Below are positions 63,413-64,000 of a DNA stretch of 64,000 nucleotides, in pieces. Below the pieces are notes generated by a model that made no database searches, was not told where the DNA came from, and worked only from the letters and a program-made list of their open reading frames with translations. Where the stretch lies: NCBI GenBank assembly GCA_947503525.1, contig CANNEA010000005.1:362873-426872 (forward strand), read 5' to 3'. A program made the translations under genes and the position numbers. The first letter of the stretch is position 1. Each line of letters begins with the position of its first letter. This DNA comes from an uncultured Carboxylicivirga sp. GTDB lineage: Bacteria; Bacteroidota; Bacteroidia; Bacteroidales; Marinilabiliaceae.

Positions 63413-63702
63413 TAAACTAATCATTCCAATTCCTCATTTTTAGTATTAAAAAAAGATTGTTTTACAACACATTCTTAACGAATTTTAACGTTATAAATCA
63501 AGCAATTAAATACTTTTCCAGACAAAGCATTTAAACTTAACTCCTTGTTATATTAGCATTTAATTTTGGTAATTAAATACTAAAATATTAGTCCACCATT
63601 TACAATTTATCATTTTTAGCAGATAAATTTGAAAGTATATTTATGATTTTCATGTCAATTACAACACATAAACTGCAATTCACTTATATTTTTCTTGTGT
63701 AC

Positions 63703-63780
63703 ATGAGCTTTATCATGTGTACTAGTAACATATCGCAGCTAATAGTAAGAAATCTTAAAGAAGATGTCAAGACTAAGTAG
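63703..63780 (+). pseudogene. Probable remnant of a ribbon-helix-helix (FitA/Arc-type) antitoxin gene
   Basis: The 25-codon frame ends SQLIVRNLKEDVKTK-stop. This matches the start of FitA-like ribbon-helix-helix antitoxins (M-x-L-x-V-R-N-L-x-E-D-V). The codon where the start would be expected (63730-63732) is ATA instead of ATG, and a TAG interrupts after 16 residues where a full antitoxin would have about 75. An inverted repeat (gtacatga / tcatgtgtac, 63699-63722) lies upstream, as expected for an autoregulated antitoxin. No toxin gene is seen. The match is short. Confidence 0.35.
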
Positions 63781-63911
63781 AATTGTTAACACAATGCAAT
63801 ACCAATAAATGTTTAATCAGACGATTTACAATCCTAATGACCATTATTTGAATTAGCTTTATATCCATCGAAACAATAGAAAAATTTATAATGGAAGTGT
63901 ATTAAATCCCA

Positions 63912-63943
63912 AAAACCCCATATTCTAATGAATAAGGGGTTTT
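63912..63943. terminator. Terminator-like hairpin near the right edge
   Basis: aaaacccc-a-tattc pairs with gaata-a-ggggtttt (one A-A mismatch) around taat, with short T-runs on both strands. Its gene is probably outside the window to the right, or it served the lost antitoxin locus. Confidence 0.65.
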
Positions 63944-64000
63944 GATTTGATGCGTTTACAGCGCTAAATTTTAAGCAAAAAAAAAGAGTAAGCGAAAACA

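Larger units (their letters stand above)
63369..64000. other. Intergenic region upstream of mce
   Basis: About 630 bp to the window edge. It holds the mce promoter, a probable antitoxin remnant (63703-63780) with a small inverted repeat, and a terminator-like hairpin (63912-63943). No gene was recognised in the last 60 bp. Confidence 0.6.

Noticed and set aside
1..64000. CRISPR array, tRNA, rRNA, prophage or insertion sequence
   Set aside because: Intergenic gaps were read for spaced repeats, cloverleaf-like ends and transposase or integrase motifs; none were found.

Overview
The window reads as chromosomal DNA of an AT-rich Bacteroidota bacterium, probably a facultatively anaerobic and possibly marine member of class Bacteroidia (Marinilabiliales-like; the class is well supported, the order is a guess). 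The evidence is a SusC/SusD outer-membrane pair, a one-component-style hybrid two-component regulator, a short RpoD without region 1.1, hardly any Shine-Dalgarno sequences, several promoters of the Bacteroidota type (TTTG, about 19 nt, TAnnTTTG) and a sodium-pumping methylmalonyl-CoA decarboxylase operon of the kind used in succinate/propionate metabolism. No rRNA, tRNA, CRISPR array, prophage or intact insertion sequence was seen.

Region by region. 1-5.2 kb: the start of an SMR exporter (cut by the window edge), a hemolysin III/TrhA protein, an unusual dicarboxylate-type symporter fused to a periplasmic solute-binding domain, a small outer-membrane barrel, a DUF4136 lipoprotein and a YedK/HMCES-type SRAP protein. 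5.2-13.9 kb, all on the minus strand: an apparently complete nitrate-type uptake operon (outer-membrane channel, lipoprotein NrtA, permease NrtB, ATPases NrtC and NrtD, then an FNR-like regulator as last gene). Upstream of it lie a TonB-C-terminal-domain protein, a DUF4395 membrane protein and a second, paralogous FNR-like regulator. Both regulators keep the four cysteines expected of a [4Fe-4S] sensor. 14-20.8 kb: CvfB-like S1 protein, two overlapping tRNA methylthiotransferases (MtaB and a divergent MiaB), a flavin reductase and polyphosphate kinase. 20.8-27.7 kb: a 1362-residue hybrid two-component system with no polysaccharide locus beside it, then an LpxL-type acyltransferase and an acyl-CoA ligase. 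27.7-36.9 kb: PurL, a TPR protein, a second acyl-CoA ligase overlapping CutC, and a barrel protein with a very basic tail. 36.9-48.8 kb: housekeeping genes uvrB, rpoD, htrA, dapF, the catabolic pair ornithine carbamoyltransferase/carbamate kinase, a lipoprotein, ftsK and lolA. 48.9-53.6 kb: a metal-efflux permease with an HMA tail, then a cobalamin riboswitch with a recognisable terminator controlling cobT-cobS-cobC-cobU. 53.7-58.9 kb: a susC-susD pair with a long leader. 59.0-63.4 kb: a 57-residue BFD-type ferredoxin gene and the mce-mmdA-oadG-mmdC-mmdB operon. The last 630 bp are intergenic with a likely remnant of a ribbon-helix-helix antitoxin.

How the parts fit: nitrate import plus two Fe-S FNR-like sensors suggests anaerobic nitrate use; the riboswitch-controlled cobalamin genes can serve methylmalonyl-CoA mutase (not in the window), whose product is handled by the epimerase and Na+-pumping decarboxylase at the right end; carbamate kinase and ornithine carbamoyltransferase give substrate-level ATP from citrulline. 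Convergent genes are separated by strong, mostly bidirectional hairpin terminators. The most unusual items are the symporter-binding-protein fusion, the paired Fe-S FNR regulators around the nitrate operon, the hairpin between nrtA and nrtB, and the small ferredoxin gene. All functional calls rest on reading motifs by eye; no database search was run.
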